Assembly: GCF_012516395.1 (NCBI RefSeq)
Contig: NZ_CP051206.1
Span: 1,054,001 to 1,118,000, forward strand
DNA length: 64,000 nucleotides
Direction of reading: 5' to 3'
DNA from: Dolichospermum flos-aquae CCAP 1403/13F
Lineage (GTDB): Bacteria; Cyanobacteriota; Cyanobacteriia; Cyanobacteriales; Nostocaceae
Part shown: in pieces, positions 1-8,632 of the stretch
Layout of the letters: each line of letters opens with the position of its first letter
Position numbering within the stretch: the first letter of the stretch is position 1
Made by a program: the position numbers and the translations under genes
Notes under the pieces: model-generated
Seen by the model: only the letters and a program-made list of their open reading frames with translations
The model's database searches: none
What the model was told of the DNA's origin: nothing

Positions 1-1040
1 AATTTTGCACCCAAGGTCAATCCCTCAATATTATCTAATGATACATCTAAAGTTCGTAGATCTAACAGGAGTTTTTTCTCTACTGGCTTGATTTTATCAG
101 GGTCAACTTTGGCAATGCTGTCAAAATTATGAATGTCTGTGGCGTTTTCTAAGGAAATCTCAAATAGAAAAACTGTAAATCCCAAACCGGTGAAACTTCT
201 TTCTATACTGAGAAAGTTTCCTTGATTATTGAGTGCTAGTAAATCTGGTAAGCCACTGGCAAATTTACCAGTAGGATTAAACAAAGGTGTAACTGGTTCT
301 GTTTGATAGAGAAATTCCCGTTCTGGCTGCTTGGTTAAGAGGTTATATTCTAAAATTCGAGAGGAAGTACCAACACCGGATTTAGCCGCTGGTCCATCTT
401 GAATTAAGGCGTTTTCGGTGGCTGTAAATAAGAATTTTTGATTAGGTGTAATGGTGAGACTTTCAAAGGCTAAGTTGTTACGGATGCCTTTTTGCTTTTG
501 GGAATCTGGCAAAAATTTATCTGGTATGGGTAGGGTACTAATTGTTTTTCCAGAAGCGAGTGCAAATTCTTTAATAAAGGGATTGATAAGTTTGTCTACA
601 TCACCTTCAGAGGAAACAAATATGGTATCTTGATTGGTGATAGCAATTCCTTCTGTATCAGTGGTATTGAGAGGGAATGGTTGATTGCTGGTATTTAATA
701 AGTTTGTGACACCTACGGGAATAACATCGTTGTTGGTTAATTTACCTTTGCTGAGGTCAATTGTGAAAGTATAAAAACGAGGTGTTGCTTTTTGCCCTCT
801 GTCATCTGATATTGCATAATATAGGTTATTTCTGACATCATAAGTTATTCCCGATAACCCACCAACTTCGGTTTTTTGGAAAATTAAACCTGTGGGTAAT
901 GTAGCTTGGCCAATAAATTCTATACTTTTGATTATTGAAGAGGCAGAAGCGAAATTATTAAACAGAAAACCAATCAGAATTAGTGGAATTATAAAGATGA
1001 GAATTAGGGATAGTTTCCGAGGTTTTGGGAGACGTGGCAT
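1..1040 (-). CDS. Esterase-like activity of phytase family protein (partial)
   Basis: A minus-strand frame opens with ATG at 1040 and stays open to the window edge, so the C-terminus is missing. The N-terminus is basic then strongly hydrophobic (MPRLPKPRKL followed by about 17 apolar residues and an ASA site), a likely signal peptide or lipid anchor. The body has VGGLSGITYD, YYAISDDRG, TEGIAI and LAFESLTITPN, which match the esterase-like phytase family (PF13449), a beta-propeller-like exported domain. The substrate is unknown. It starts only 22 bp after the stop of the nuclease gene upstream on the same strand, so the two may be co-transcribed. The family call is from recognition of motifs and is fairly sure; the enzymatic role is not. 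Confidence 0.75.
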   Translation of the reverse strand, partial: MPRLPKPRKLSLILIFIIPLILIGFLFNNFASASSIIKSIEFIGQATLPTGLIFQKTEVGGLSGITYDVRNNLYYAISDDRGQKATPRFYTFTIDLSKGKLTNNDVIPVGVTNLLNTSNQPFPLNTTDTEGIAITNQDTIFVSSEGDVDKLINPFIKEFALASGKTISTLPIPDKFLPDSQKQKGIRNNLAFESLTITPNQKFLFTATENALIQDGPAAKSGVGTSSRILEYNLLTKQPEREFLYQTEPVTPLFNPTGKFASGLPDLLALNNQGNFLSIERSFTGLGFTVFLFEISLENATDIHNFDSIAKVDPDKIKPVEKKLLLDLRTLDVSLDNIEGLTLGAK

Positions 1041-1062
1041 AGAATAACTGGAGTAAAATTTT

Positions 1063-2523
1063 TTATAAGGTAATATTACCCGATTCAGCCTCAAAAAAGC
1101 TAACTAGCCAATCTTTGACAGTACGGGTGGCGCGACAGTCATCTTCGTTGTAGTCTTGAATGATTGCTAATAAGGTGCGATCGCCTGTTTCTAACCACTT
1201 ATCATACCAGTAAATACATTTAGCGCCATTGGCTTGTTGTTCACGCCATTCAAATCCTAGCCAACGAGCAATAGTTTTTAAGGCATAACTATCTATTGGT
1301 AAAGCCACACTTTGAATTAATTGTTCATAGATATCAATAAACCGATTCAGGATGGGATGAATTTGGGCATAAGGTGTGCGATACAATTTACCAAGGCGTT
1401 TGACTGTATCTACTTCATAAGCACAAAAATGATAAATTGGGGCTTGAGGATATTGATTCACTAAATTCAGAAATTGTTGCCAAATTAGTGGTTCTTGTTC
1501 GGGTTGTTCCGCTAAAAAAGCATAAAATTGTTCGGTATTAGCGACTCTATCCACAACTAAAACACCTAAAAGATAATTTAAATTTAAATCTGGCTGGGCT
1601 TCAATATCAAAATAAAGTTCAATGGGGGCTGTAAAAGTTAGATATTCTAAAGAAAAGGAATCTGCAAGAATTAAGGGTTGCTTGGTGAATACAGATTGGG
1701 CTTGAATAACTAATTTAGCAGCTACATTACTATCAAATCCTGTCAAGTTTTCTAAAGTGCTAGGATGGGTCTGTGCCAGTGCTTCCAAAGTAGTAATAGC
1801 TAGATTTTGCAGTTGAGTATAGCGAATCGGTGTTACACCTGGTAACAGAGAAAGGTGTTCTTGAGATCTCGCTTTGGCATGACAATAATTATACCAAGGA
1901 CAAAGACTACATTTTTGCCGAGAAATAAAAATTTCCGGTGCTTCCACCGACTCAATAACTTGAATATATTCCCCTAAAATATCCAACATTTGTGGTGTCC
2001 ATTTATCTAAATCCACCACATAAGTTTTATCTTTATCCCGCAATATCAGCCCGGCTTTACTGAGAATCACATCCTGAACCGTGGCTAAAACTTGGGCGTG
2101 AAAAGCAATAACTACTTGATATTCTTGCTTGGGACGTTTACCCAATTCAATATTAACTGGGACATAGTTCCAATTCCCAAACCGAGATTTTCCCGGCTGT
2201 TTGACCAGTAAATCTGGGCGACTCAGCAAAGTATATTTTTCACGGTAGGTAGTTAATATTACACCACGACGAATATAACTCACCCCTTGCTGCATCAGTT
2301 CTAGAGTTGATGCTGCTCCTGCTTCCCAATCCCGTGACAGATAATCAGGTTCATAGTAACTTAACTTTTTGACTATTCGCTGATGATGAGCAATTTTGTC
2401 CTGTTGTACCTTCAGCACTAACTCATTGGGAATCTCTCGCTGAAGATAATCACCGTGAACATCTAAAAAAGGTCGCCGCTGACAGCGTTGAAATTGTAGT
2501 AAAAGTTGAGCATTAATTAACAT
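1063..2523 (-). CDS. TM0106-family RecB-like putative nuclease
   Basis: 486 aa from ATG. The N-terminal half carries a Cas4/RecB-type nuclease layout with one early cysteine (FQRCQRRPFLD, near residue 13) and a late cluster CSLCPWYNYC near residue 205, the arrangement of an iron-sulfur-bound nuclease. The C-terminal half (about 300-486) has YFDIEAQPDL, YHFCAYEVDTVKRL and YNEDDCRAT, which look like the acidic DEDD motifs of an RNase H-like exonuclease domain. This two-domain design fits the TM0106 family. No partner helicase lies beside it; DNA repair or RNA/DNA end processing is inference. It is complete, with no broken motif visible. Confidence 0.8.
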   Translation of the reverse strand: MLINAQLLLQFQRCQRRPFLDVHGDYLQREIPNELVLKVQQDKIAHHQRIVKKLSYYEPDYLSRDWEAGAASTLELMQQGVSYIRRGVILTTYREKYTLLSRPDLLVKQPGKSRFGNWNYVPVNIELGKRPKQEYQVVIAFHAQVLATVQDVILSKAGLILRDKDKTYVVDLDKWTPQMLDILGEYIQVIESVEAPEIFISRQKCSLCPWYNYCHAKARSQEHLSLLPGVTPIRYTQLQNLAITTLEALAQTHPSTLENLTGFDSNVAAKLVIQAQSVFTKQPLILADSFSLEYLTFTAPIELYFDIEAQPDLNLNYLLGVLVVDRVANTEQFYAFLAEQPEQEPLIWQQFLNLVNQYPQAPIYHFCAYEVDTVKRLGKLYRTPYAQIHPILNRFIDIYEQLIQSVALPIDSYALKTIARWLGFEWREQQANGAKCIYWYDKWLETGDRTLLAIIQDYNEDDCRATRTVKDWLVSFFEAESGNITL

Positions 2524-2561
2524 CCTTTTAAGCTAACAATAATTCAGAAATTACAGGACAG

Positions 2562-2849
2562 TTAAGAATTGCATTGTGCAGCCAAATACTGTAATCCTGA
2601 TTGTGATTTTTCATGTTCAATAACAAAAACATTACGTCCCACCAGAGTAACCAGTACAGAATGTTCAACATTATAGTATAAAACATCACTGTTGGCGATA
2701 TTTTCCCAGACTATATTACCAGCCCCAGCAATAATGGCTTGATAATTCGTTGGTATTGAACATACGAGGTTTTCAAACTCAATACCTTGTCCATTTCTTG
2801 TAGGTTGGGTTAAGCGACAGCGCAACCCAAGGCATTGGTTGGGTTTCAT
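2562..2849 (-). CDS. Hypothetical protein, N-terminus formed by a repeat
   Basis: 95 aa. I do not recognise a family. The C-terminal 70 residues (from about FENLVCSIPT) look like genuine coding sequence rich in beta-type hydrophobics. The first 24 residues are encoded by the GTAGGTTGGGTT hairpin repeat at 2780-2901, so the true start may be internal or the gene may be a 5'-truncated remnant of an insertion. It ends 38 bp before the start of the nuclease gene on the same strand. Confidence 0.35.
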   Translation of the reverse strand: MKPNQCLGLRCRLTQPTRNGQGIEFENLVCSIPTNYQAIIAGAGNIVWENIANSDVLYYNVEHSVLVTLVGRNVFVIEHEKSQSGLQYLAAQCNS

Positions 2850-2901
2850 GCTTCAACCCAACCTACAAATCAAGGCTTTTTCTAATTTGGACAAGGTATT
2901 G
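2780..2901. repeat. Hairpin repeat element with 14-bp terminal inverted repeats
   Basis: CAATACCTTGTCCA at 2780-2793 is the exact reverse complement of TGGACAAGGTATTG at 2888-2901. Inside lies a second inverted pair, GTAGGTTGGGTT near 2800 and AACCCAACCTAC near 2857-2868, a common cyanobacterial dispersed palindrome. The whole is about 122 bp with no coding capacity of its own, so it looks like a small non-autonomous element or two nested palindromes. Confidence 0.6.
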
Positions 2902-3258
2902 CAAACTATATGTTTAATATATTCAGGTTTTTTAGCTGGCACTGTAGGAAAGCGAAATTATAACTGACAAACAGTTATTTTCCCAGCTTACATGATTTTC
3001 CTGGGTTTTGGCTAATTTAAGGTTTCGCTCCTCAAAGACGGCATCAAACCCATTATCCTCATCAGACCTAAATCAAGTGGAAATCGTTTTTTGTGGATTT
3101 TTGCAACTATTAATCATTGATCTGCTGATTTTTGGGCTAGATATTGCTACACTGAATTTCATACAAAATTATAATTTTTGTTCCCTGCACCTTGTGAGAG
3201 CATAGAATCAGCTTTCTGGTGTCATCAAGAAAAGAAAGATAAAAGAGCAAATCAAAAC
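2902..3258. other. Intergenic region and leader upstream of acsF
   Basis: About 350 bp, AT-rich, before the acsF start. It has short open frames without recognisable protein features and no convincing ribosome site. I see no RNA gene or riboswitch. The acsF promoter presumably lies here but I cannot place it with confidence. Confidence 0.4.
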
Positions 3259-4335
3259 ATGGTAGAATCCCTCAGAAAACCAGGCTTTGACGAAATCCGT
3301 TCTGGAATTAAGTCCCCGGCCAAGGAAACCCTTTTAACACCAAGGTTTTACACAACCGATTTCGATGAAATGGCGCGGATGGATCTTTCCGTCAATGAAG
3401 AGGAATTAGAAGCTATTATTGCAGAATTCCGCATTGACTACAACCGCCATCACTTTGTTCGGGATGCTCAGTTTGAACAATCTTGGGACTCTATTGACGG
3501 AGAAACTCGCAAATTATTCGTTGAATTTCTCGAACGTTCTTGTACAGCAGAGTTTTCCGGCTTCTTGTTATACAAAGAACTCGGTCGGCGTTTAAAGGAT
3601 AAAAGCCCTCTTTTAGCTGAAGGCTTTAACCTGATGTCACGGGATGAAGCCCGTCACGCTGGGTTCTTGAACAAAGCTATGTCAGACTTTAATCTTTCTT
3701 TAGATTTAGGGTTTTTGACTAAGAGTCGTAGTTATACGTTCTTTAAGCCCAAATTTATCTTCTACGCTACCTATCTTTCTGAAAAGATTGGTTATTGGCG
3801 CTATATCACCATTTATCGTCATTTAGAAGCCCATCCTGAAGATCAAATTTATCCAATTTTCAACTTTTTTGAGAACTGGTGTCAGGATGAAAACCGTCAC
3901 GGTGATTTCTTTGATGCGGTTATGAGAGCGCAGCCACAAATGTTGAATGACTGGAGAGCAAAACTCTGGAGTCGCTTCTTCCTGTTGTCAGTATTTGCAA
4001 CTATGTATCTCAATGATATTCAACGCAAGGATTTCTACGCTTCCTTGGGATTGAATGCGCGAGATTATGATATTCATGTAATTAAGAAGACCAATGAAAC
4101 CGCTGGTAGAGTCTTCCCTGTTATGTTGGATGTTGAAAATCCAGTATTTTATGAGCGTTTAGATGTTTGCGTCCAGAATAACGAAAAATTGGCAGCAATT
4201 TCTAGCTCTAATACGCCTAAATTCCTGCAATTCTTCCAAAAACTTCCAATCTATCTATCTCATGGTTGGCAGTTATTACAATTATATCTGATGAAGCCTA
4301 TTGATGCGGCTTCTGCTCACGGACAAGCTCGTTAA
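3259..4335 (+). CDS. acsF: Mg-protoporphyrin IX monomethyl ester oxidative cyclase
   Basis: Aerobic diiron cyclase that forms the fifth (E) ring of chlorophyll, giving divinyl protochlorophyllide. The start at 3259 ([13 protein letters not shown]) is chosen because the family begins this way; the frame is open 81 bp further upstream but that part is unlike the family. 358 aa is the usual length. Diiron ligands are visible in [26 protein letters not shown] and DENRHGDFF, with the conserved [14 protein letters not shown] near residue 28. It stands alone, followed by a clear intrinsic terminator at 4362-4393. The protein is intact and the assignment is very secure. Confidence 0.96.
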   Translation: MVESLRKPGFDEIRSGIKSPAKETLLTPRFYTTDFDEMARMDLSVNEEELEAIIAEFRIDYNRHHFVRDAQFEQSWDSIDGETRKLFVEFLERSCTAEFSGFLLYKELGRRLKDKSPLLAEGFNLMSRDEARHAGFLNKAMSDFNLSLDLGFLTKSRSYTFFKPKFIFYATYLSEKIGYWRYITIYRHLEAHPEDQIYPIFNFFENWCQDENRHGDFFDAVMRAQPQMLNDWRAKLWSRFFLLSVFATMYLNDIQRKDFYASLGLNARDYDIHVIKKTNETAGRVFPVMLDVENPVFYERLDVCVQNNEKLAAISSSNTPKFLQFFQKLPIYLSHGWQLLQLYLMKPIDAASAHGQAR

Positions 4336-4361
4336 TTTGAGTTTGATTTTTGCTTGAGGAG

Positions 4362-4393
4362 GTGGTTTTGTCTGAGACAGAACCACTTTTTTT
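4362..4393 (+). terminator. Intrinsic terminator of acsF
   Basis: A 12-bp stem, GTGGTTTTGTCT pairing with AGACAGAACCAC (one G-U pair), with a 1-nt apical overlap and a run of seven T directly after. It sits 27 bp downstream of the acsF stop. Confidence 0.85.
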
Positions 4394-4494
4394 GTTAGAG
4401 TGTTCCAACGAAAAAATGATCCAAAAGTTCACTCACTTCGACAAAAGATTTCAACGAACCATTTAGTTAAAGTTGGCAAGGGTTAAAAAGATGC

Positions 4495-4605
4495 GTTTCA
4501 GTCCCCTTGCGGGGATTAGATATGTGGAAACTTGAGTGGTATTTATCATCTATAGAAATTAAATATGTGTTTCAGTCCCCTTGCGGGGATTAGATATGTG
4601 GAAAC
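4495..4605 (+). CRISPR. Minimal CRISPR array: two repeats, one spacer
   Basis: Two identical 37-bp repeats at 4495-4531 and 4569-4605, each beginning GTTTCAGTCCCCTTGCGGGG and ending TATGTGGAAAC, with a GTCCCC/GGGGAT internal hairpin. A single 37-bp AT-rich spacer occupies 4532-4568. The repeat type is typical of cyanobacterial class 1 arrays. The second repeat runs straight into a remnant reading frame (4606-4757), and broken type III RAMP genes follow, so this looks like what is left of a larger array after deletion. Strand of transcription is not certain. Confidence 0.88.
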
Positions 4606-4757
4606 CAATTAGAACCGCGAATAGTAAAATAGGAGATAAATTACCTAGTTATCAAGAAGGTAAAGATTTCAAAGATATTTGGACTCAAGCATTCATCAAA
4701 CATTTGAGAGATAATATACCCAATAATTCTACAACCGCAACCCAAACACAATCTTAA
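4606..4757 (+). pseudogene. C-terminal remnant of a gene beside the CRISPR repeat
   Basis: Right after the last CRISPR repeat, a frame reads IRTANSKIGDKLPSYQEGK and continues through KDIWTQAFIKHLRDNIPNN to a stop at 4755-4757. It has no start codon and looks like the last 50 residues of a longer protein whose front was lost when the array was joined to it. The parent is probably a Cas or Cas-associated gene given the location, but I cannot name it from this tail. Confidence 0.5.
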
Positions 4758-4768
4758 AGAGGTAAAAA

Positions 4769-5395
4769 ATGGCTTTCAGTAATTACAAAACCATCGGTGA
4801 AGTCCTCAAAGCATTTCAAGTTACCTATATAGAAGCTAATTTCATCAGCGAAATTGCTTTTAATATTCCCGACTATTTCCGCGAAGATTTAGAATTAATG
4901 ATGAGGGATGCTGTTGTTGATAACTCAGAATTTGCTATCTGTGAAAATCTCATTTATCCCGTTCTCAAAGAAGTTTGGAAAACCTACCGTCAACACTTTG
5001 TTTTATGGAGTCATCAATCATTAAATTATGATGAAAAATTATCAGGATTTCCTGAATATATTTTAGCTAAACGTTCCCCTTTAGGTAAAATCGTTTTTGA
5101 CAAACCATACTTTATCTTAGTTGAAGCCAAACAAGACAACTTTGAAACAGGTTGGGCGCAATGTTTAGCTGAAATGATCGCAGCGCAAAGATTAAATGGC
5201 GAATATCAAATCATTATTTTTAGCATTGTCTCTAATGGTGCAACATGGCAATTTGGTAAATTAGAAAATGAAATATTTACCAAAAATAGCACTTATTACA
5301 CAATTCAAGAACTAGATAAATTATTTGCTGTTGTTAATTTTGTATTCCAACAATCTGAATTACAGCTAAATAATTTAGTTTTAGCTGCTGCTTAA
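4769..5395 (+). CDS. PD-(D/E)XK-like hypothetical protein
   Basis: 208 aa, intact, with AAAGAGGT-type ribosome site (AAAGAGG, 7 nt) before ATG. Residues P95-E96 and E119-A120-K121 (ILVEAKQDN), followed by glutamine 131 in a helix, give the core pattern of a PD-(D/E)XK nuclease-type fold. The family is common in cyanobacteria but has no assigned function that I know. It sits between the CRISPR repeat remnant and broken RAMP genes on the same strand. It may be an unrelated survivor or a late insertion rather than a Cas component. Nuclease activity is inference from the motif only. Confidence 0.6.
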   Translation: MAFSNYKTIGEVLKAFQVTYIEANFISEIAFNIPDYFREDLELMMRDAVVDNSEFAICENLIYPVLKEVWKTYRQHFVLWSHQSLNYDEKLSGFPEYILAKRSPLGKIVFDKPYFILVEAKQDNFETGWAQCLAEMIAAQRLNGEYQIIIFSIVSNGATWQFGKLENEIFTKNSTYYTIQELDKLFAVVNFVFQQSELQLNNLVLAAA

Positions 5396-5418
5396 CTTCA
5401 TATTCCCAACCTAATATT

Positions 5419-6059
5419 ATGCACAAAAAATTTGTCAATCACTGTACTATAGATTTAACTATTATTCCTGATGGACCAATTCTTATCAAATCAGGAAAAG
5501 AAGGAGCAGACCCCACAAAACCAGATATGGAATTTGTGGAAACCTATCATGCTGGTGGACGGACAATATATTTACCAGGAAGCAGTTTAAAAGGTGCAAT
5601 TCGCGCTCATGCTGAACGGATTGTCAGAACAGTAGGAGATGAAAAAACTTTACTCTTGCACAGTTAGGTTTAATAGGTTTAGTGTTACGAGATTTAAACG
5701 ATGGTTGGTTTGGCTTAGGTTTTGCTAAATCTCGCGGTTTGGGTACTGTTAAGGTCAAGTTAAATCAAGCAGTTATTCAATATCCTGATTGTGAACTTAA
5801 AAACGGAAATATTCACATTTTTGGTAACAAAAAAGAACCTTGGGCTGTCAATTCTATATTAGGAGTAGGAGAATCCTTAGACAGTAAAGAAGCTGAAAAA
5901 TACAATTTTCCTAATTCAGATAAACAGTATAGTGAATCTGCTATTACTGAATCTATGGATTTAAATTTTGGTGTTAAACTAACTTGGTTAGGTGATGATA
6001 AAAACGGTGTACATGATTTATTTACTCAAACCGTAGAATCTTGGAAAAAGGAAATCTAA
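5419..6059 (+). pseudogene. Type III CRISPR RAMP protein (Csx7/Cas7-like) with internal deletion
   Basis: The first part (5419 to about 5640) has the RAMP N-terminal features IPDGPILIKSGKEG and LPGSSLKGAIRAHAERIVR. The second part, in another frame from about 5643, reads KNFTLAQLGLIGLVLRDLND and then GWFGLGFAKSRGLGTVKVKL, the C-terminal glycine-rich loop of Cas7-type proteins. The two halves meet near 5640 with a frame change, and the middle of a normal RAMP protein (roughly 100-150 residues) is absent. Such proteins form the crRNA-binding backbone of type III effector complexes. This copy cannot be functional. The Csx7 (SSO1426-like) label is likely but not certain. Confidence 0.78.
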
Positions 6060-6063
6060 TAAC

Positions 6064-6415
6064 ATGAATCTGAAGCCTTTCGTCGGTTATCAAGAAAAAC
6101 CTTTATCAGTTGCAGATTTATTGAAAAGATAAAAAATATCCCATTGCTTTAAAAGTTGGTGGTGGTAAACCGATTGGTATGGGAACAATGACGGTAAATA
6201 TTGATAAAATCAATCAACCACAGAATTTAAAACAGCGTTATTCATCCTATCAAGTGAGTGAAAACGATGATTTAATAGGAGATAAATTACAGCAATTTAT
6301 CCAAAAACAAATTCAGGCTGCACATTCAGGGTTGATTCAAAAAGAACAATTAGAACAACTTGCAGCTATTTTACGTTATCCCAGTGGTAGACAAGCACCA
6401 TCAGGAATGTACTAA
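6064..6415 (+). pseudogene. Second RAMP gene remnant, frame broken
   Basis: ATG at 6064 opens MNLKPFVGYQEKPLSVADLL and stops after 22 codons. In another frame, KYPIALKVGGGKPIGMGTMT runs on to a stop at 6415. The VGGGKPIGMG stretch is a RAMP glycine-rich loop, so this is another Cas7/Cas5-type gene from which the middle has been lost. It begins 4 bp after the stop of the previous pseudogene, as expected in a former cas operon. The only in-frame ATG after the break (6179) yields 78 aa without a complete fold. Confidence 0.65.
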
Positions 6416-6418
6416 ATT

Positions 6419-6552
6419 ATGAGTTTAACAGATAAACAGTGGGAAATTGCTCATGCGATCGCCCAAACTTTAGTCCAAGAACATACAGATGCTAACGAAG
6501 TCAGTAAAGCTGTTGCATATTTACGGACAGTTATTGATCAAAATGATGGTAT
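6419..6552 (+). pseudogene. Truncated CRISPR-linked hypothetical gene
   Basis: Starts 3 bp after the previous stop with MSLTDKQWEIAHAIAQTLVQ and reads about 43 codons of helical sequence (to TVIDQNDG). It then enters the hairpin repeat at 6553-6659, which supplies a spurious C-terminus up to a stop at 6628. The gene was therefore cut by the repeat. I do not recognise the family; its place suggests an accessory gene of the same lost CRISPR-Cas operon. Confidence 0.55.
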
Positions 6553-6659
6553 CTCGTTCCCAGTCTCTGACTGGGAATGCTATCACAGAGGCTCTGCCTC
6601 TGCTGTTATTGAAGGCAGAGCCTTCTAGAATTCGTTCCCATACAGAGTATGGGAACGAG
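6553..6659. repeat. Hairpin repeat family A, full copy 1
   Basis: A 107-bp element with perfect 10-bp terminal inverted repeats CTCGTTCCCA and TGGGAACGAG, plus internal palindromes (CCCAGTCTCTGACTGGG; CAGAGGCTCTGCCTCTG). Near-identical copies lie at 51489-51597 and, truncated, at 59952-60001. No coding capacity; MITE-like. This copy interrupts the gene remnant at 6419. Confidence 0.75.
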
Positions 6660-6708
6660 AAAAAAGAAAAAAGAGCAGAGGGCAAAAGAGCAAGAGTATA
6701 AAGGGCAA

Positions 6709-7548
6709 CTAAGTCCTCGCCGCACCACTACATACAACCCGAAAACCAATAGCGCCGTTGCCGAAAGCGAGGTTGTAGTCGTCGCGAGAAGCAGAACGGC
6801 AATTCCCAGGATGGTCGTCCCACGAACCACCGCGCAGCAGATTCAGATTGCTTAGACTAATCAAAGCACTACCATTTATAGGCGCATTTATATAATTTTC
6901 ATGCCAATCATCTTCGCACCATTCCATCACATTACCGTGCATATCATACAAACCAAAAGCGTTAGGGGGAAAAGTTCCTATATCTGTGGTTTGTCCTCGA
7001 TATTGTCCTTTTGGTGCAGCAGCGTAGGCATAGTTACCATCATAGTTTACCAAATCTGGGGTAATACTTTCACCAAAATAAAAAGGTGTCGTTGTTCCCG
7101 CCCTACAAGCATACTCCCATTGTGCCTCACTGGGCAACTTATAGTTTTTACCTGTTTTTTGGCTTAACTTTTGACAAAAATTAACTGCATCATTCCAACT
7201 CACTTTTTCAACAGGACGATTATTACCTTTGAAGTAAGCAGGGTTGTTTCTCATGATAGCTTGATATTGTGCTTGAGTCAAAGGATATTTACCGATAAAG
7301 AAGCTGGGAACATTAACTTGATGTTGGGGACTTTCATAATCCTCTCTTCCCTCTTCATTTTCCGGTGAACCCATGTAAAATGTCCCTGCGGGTATTTCCA
7401 CCATTTCCAACATCACCCCATTTCCCAAATCTTCCACAAAGTAATTTGCTGAGTGGTTGCGTCGGTTGATAATGCTTCCTTTCTCGTTGGTTGTGACAAC
7501 TTCAAAAGTGAAAGTTTTGAGTAGTTGCCCTGGGGTAAAATAAGCCAT
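6709..7548 (-). CDS. Formylglycine-generating-enzyme (SUMF1) family protein
   Basis: 279 aa from ATG at 7548. The FGE-sulfatase domain fills residues about 45-275: LEMVEIPAGTFYMGSPENEE, VSWNDAVNFCQKLS, YKLPSEAQWEYACRAGT, FGLYDMHGNVMEWCEDDW, LRGGSWDDHPGNCRSASRD and IGFRVV. The classical FGE active-site cysteine pair is not evident, so this is likely a binding or signalling member of the family, as is common in cyanobacteria, rather than a sulfatase activator. No sulfatase or kinase gene is adjacent. It lies convergent to the CRISPR remnant. Confidence 0.85.
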   Translation of the reverse strand: MAYFTPGQLLKTFTFEVVTTNEKGSIINRRNHSANYFVEDLGNGVMLEMVEIPAGTFYMGSPENEEGREDYESPQHQVNVPSFFIGKYPLTQAQYQAIMRNNPAYFKGNNRPVEKVSWNDAVNFCQKLSQKTGKNYKLPSEAQWEYACRAGTTTPFYFGESITPDLVNYDGNYAYAAAPKGQYRGQTTDIGTFPPNAFGLYDMHGNVMEWCEDDWHENYINAPINGSALISLSNLNLLRGGSWDDHPGNCRSASRDDYNLAFGNGAIGFRVVCSGAART

Positions 7549-7750
7549 AATAAAATTTAAATTGTCAGAATCAGGATTTGAGGATTTTCAGGATAAAGAG
7601 GAAAATAATTATATTGGTGTTGGAAAAGTCTATATATATGGGCGCACACTTTTCCACTCATAACATAGGCTTTTGGCTTTGTCAAGCCTTGATGATAATT
7701 TTAATGATTTTGAATTAAACCGCATCTACTTTGAATCGCATAGTTTTTTC

Positions 7751-8575
7751 TTAATCGGGTTTTTGCTGATTACCTATCCACCAAGCCAAACCACCCATAA
7801 ATAATACCCCCATAACTCCCTGTAAAGGATTATTATTCACACCAGTAACCCAATCAGGAACTTGTCCCGAATATTGGGTTAATTGCCCGACATTAATGAT
7901 ATAATAACCCCAAACCAACCCACCATGTAAACCAATAGGTAAACCCAAACGTCCCCGTTTCCAACGTTTTCCCCATACCTGCGTTAACCCCAACAGCACC
8001 AAAGCCGGAAACTGGGGTAAAGTGTGAATAATTGCCTCCAAAGGTTTAATAAAGTGGGATACAGCAAATAAAATTGCATCTATCCAGAGAGCGATATTTA
8101 ATTTATAATCTCGTTGTAACTCATCCAATAACCAACCCCGAAATAATAATTCCTCTGCAAAACCCACACCCAAACTAACTAATAAACCTTCTAAAATTAT
8201 TCTCCCTAAAAATACTTGTGGTTGTTGCCATACCAACCAACCTAGTACACCTTCCAAACCAAATAAAACTAAAACAGTAGTTAGTCCAATAGCCAACCCC
8301 TGCAACACATTCACCCCATTCAGGCGTGTAAATTCTAAACCATAATGGCTGAATATTTTTGGTTGTTGATAAACTTGCTTACCCCAAATATTCAGCAGAA
8401 AAATAAACTCTACATATAATATCACCAGCGTCAAAATACTTTCTAAATTAGTATCTTCAACTAGCAAATAAATTGGTACAGCTAGGGGTAGCCATAAAAA
8501 TAGTAAGGCCAGTATAAAACAAACCAGCCTCACAGGAACGGGGTATTGGGTAAGTTGAGTGAGATTAATTTTCAT
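7751..8575 (-). CDS. CPBP-family intramembrane metalloprotease
   Basis: 274 aa from ATG at 8575 (a TTG four codons upstream is possible). Multiple hydrophobic segments suggest 7-8 membrane helices. The diagnostic motif is GFAEELLFRGWLLDEL (EExxxR) near residue 140, followed by AVSHF with the conserved histidine. These are the glutamates and histidine of the CAAX protease/bacteriocin-processing (Abi) fold. The substrate is unknown; members process peptides or confer bacteriocin immunity. It is separated from clpS by about 60 bp on the same strand. Confidence 0.85.
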   Translation of the reverse strand: MKINLTQLTQYPVPVRLVCFILALLFLWLPLAVPIYLLVEDTNLESILTLVILYVEFIFLLNIWGKQVYQQPKIFSHYGLEFTRLNGVNVLQGLAIGLTTVLVLFGLEGVLGWLVWQQPQVFLGRIILEGLLVSLGVGFAEELLFRGWLLDELQRDYKLNIALWIDAILFAVSHFIKPLEAIIHTLPQFPALVLLGLTQVWGKRWKRGRLGLPIGLHGGLVWGYYIINVGQLTQYSGQVPDWVTGVNNNPLQGVMGVLFMGGLAWWIGNQQKPD

Positions 8576-8632
8576 AAAGTTAGTCAATTATCATTAGTCA
8601 ACAATATACTGCTAATGACCAATGACCAATGA

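Noticed and set aside
3008-3205. 65-codon plus-strand frame upstream of acsF
   Set aside because: No ribosome site or recognisable protein; it overlaps the leader of acsF and looks like chance.
3178-3258. 81-bp N-terminal extension of acsF
   Set aside because: The translation before [10 protein letters not shown] is unlike any cyclase and the usual start fits at 3259.
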